From CAYUVH01 sp964448135 (lineage in GTDB: Bacteria > Verrucomicrobiota > Verrucomicrobiia > Limisphaerales > UBA8199): a DNA stretch of 64,000 bases. The notes below the pieces were generated by a model, which saw only the letters and a list, made by a program, of their open reading frames with translations, searched no databases and was not told where the DNA came from. Where the stretch lies: NCBI GenBank assembly GCA_964448135.1, contig CAYUVH010000055.1:26362-90361 (forward strand), in the 5' to 3' direction. The translations under genes and the position numbers were made by a program. Below are positions 63,875-64,000 of the stretch, in pieces; within the stretch, counting starts at the first letter, position 1; each line of letters begins with the position of its first letter.

Positions 63875-64000
63875 TCAAACCGTGAAGTCCGGATCGTTCT
63901 TCTGGCGGTCTTTCTTGTTCAGCACCTTTATGTTCGCCTCCTGGAGGACGACGAGAGAATTGGGTGGTACGCTGGAGGTGAGGAAAACATTCGCGCCGAT
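63875..64000 (-). CDS. cysE: Serine O-acetyltransferase, C-terminal end (partial)
   Basis: The minus-strand frame that enters from the window edge encodes the last 41 residues of a left-handed beta-helix acyltransferase: IGANVFLTSSVPPNSLVVLQ, then EANIKVLNKKDRQKNDPDFT and a Val before the stop. The IGANVFLTSSVPPNSLV segment matches the end of serine acetyltransferases of the SAT/EpsC type, which make O-acetylserine for cysteine. The stop TGA is at 63877-63875; the rest lies beyond the window. The identity rests on a short segment. Confidence 0.65.
   Translation of the reverse strand: MGANVFLTSSVPPNSLVVLQEANIKVLNKKDRQKNDPDFTV

Overview
The window looks like a chromosomal segment of a GC-rich, Gram-negative Verrucomicrobiota bacterium, close to the Pedosphaera/Limisphaera side of the phylum. 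This is inferred from gene content and not from a phylogeny. The pointers are: very large secreted DUF1549/DUF1553, DUF1501 and DUF1800 proteins; an LpxC-FabZ fusion next to lpxA; a PEP-CTERM protein; RNase HIII; MutY; and many Asn/Thr-rich modular secreted proteins. There is no prophage, CRISPR array, rRNA or complete insertion sequence. The only RNA gene I can support is a complete tmRNA.

Layout. 0.2-7 kb: a cytochrome/WD40/DUF1549-DUF1553 giant and its DUF1501 partner. 7-13 kb: a small PLDc_N membrane protein, two convergent secreted carbohydrate-active proteins that overlap by 17 bp, and malQ. 13-15.3 kb: a DUF4126 membrane protein and a pqiAB pair in which pqiB carries an in-frame UGA at a probable Trp codon. 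15.4-17.3 kb: tmRNA, then a cluster of small related ORFs (one frameshifted) that abuts and overlaps the tmRNA 3' end, then about 0.8 kb of gene-free, repeat-rich DNA. 17.3-23.5 kb: gltB-gltD. 23.6-25.7 kb: a Cys/Met-type PLP enzyme and an Rrf2 regulator with a cysteine cluster. 25.8-31.5 kb: lipoproteins, an outer-membrane beta-barrel protein, a DUF1254/DUF1214 lipoprotein, a tandem pair of paralogous anchored proteins and two very small proteins. 31.5-35.8 kb: lpxA, lpxC-fabZ, a LOG-family protein and a DUF6348-like protein. 36-42.9 kb: an arylsulfotransferase, a strongly structured convergent intergenic region, a GH64/thaumatin-like secreted protein, a TolB-like propeller protein and a zinc-ribbon/YcxB-like membrane protein. 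43-50.2 kb: a DUF1800 > DUF1501 > pseudopilin-like operon. 50.5-55.3 kb: a PQQ-type dehydrogenase/dihaem cytochrome/LamG giant. 55.3-64 kb: a TPR protein, an anchored protein of unknown function, two Hsp20 genes, mutY, rnhC, a PEP-CTERM protein, thiE, a PfkB kinase and the C-terminal end of a serine acetyltransferase.

How the genes work together. Housekeeping blocks (nitrogen assimilation, lipid A synthesis, base-excision and R-loop repair, thiamine, heat shock, ribosome rescue) alternate with secreted, multi-domain proteins that are probably used to oxidise or degrade polymers outside the cytoplasm. The most interesting signal is a shared Tyr/Ser/Trp...Phe-Tyr-Arg module of about 60 residues. 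It ends three otherwise unrelated secreted proteins here and lies inside a fourth. The second is the small-ORF cluster inserted against the tmRNA. The third is the nested hairpin region at 37965-38200.
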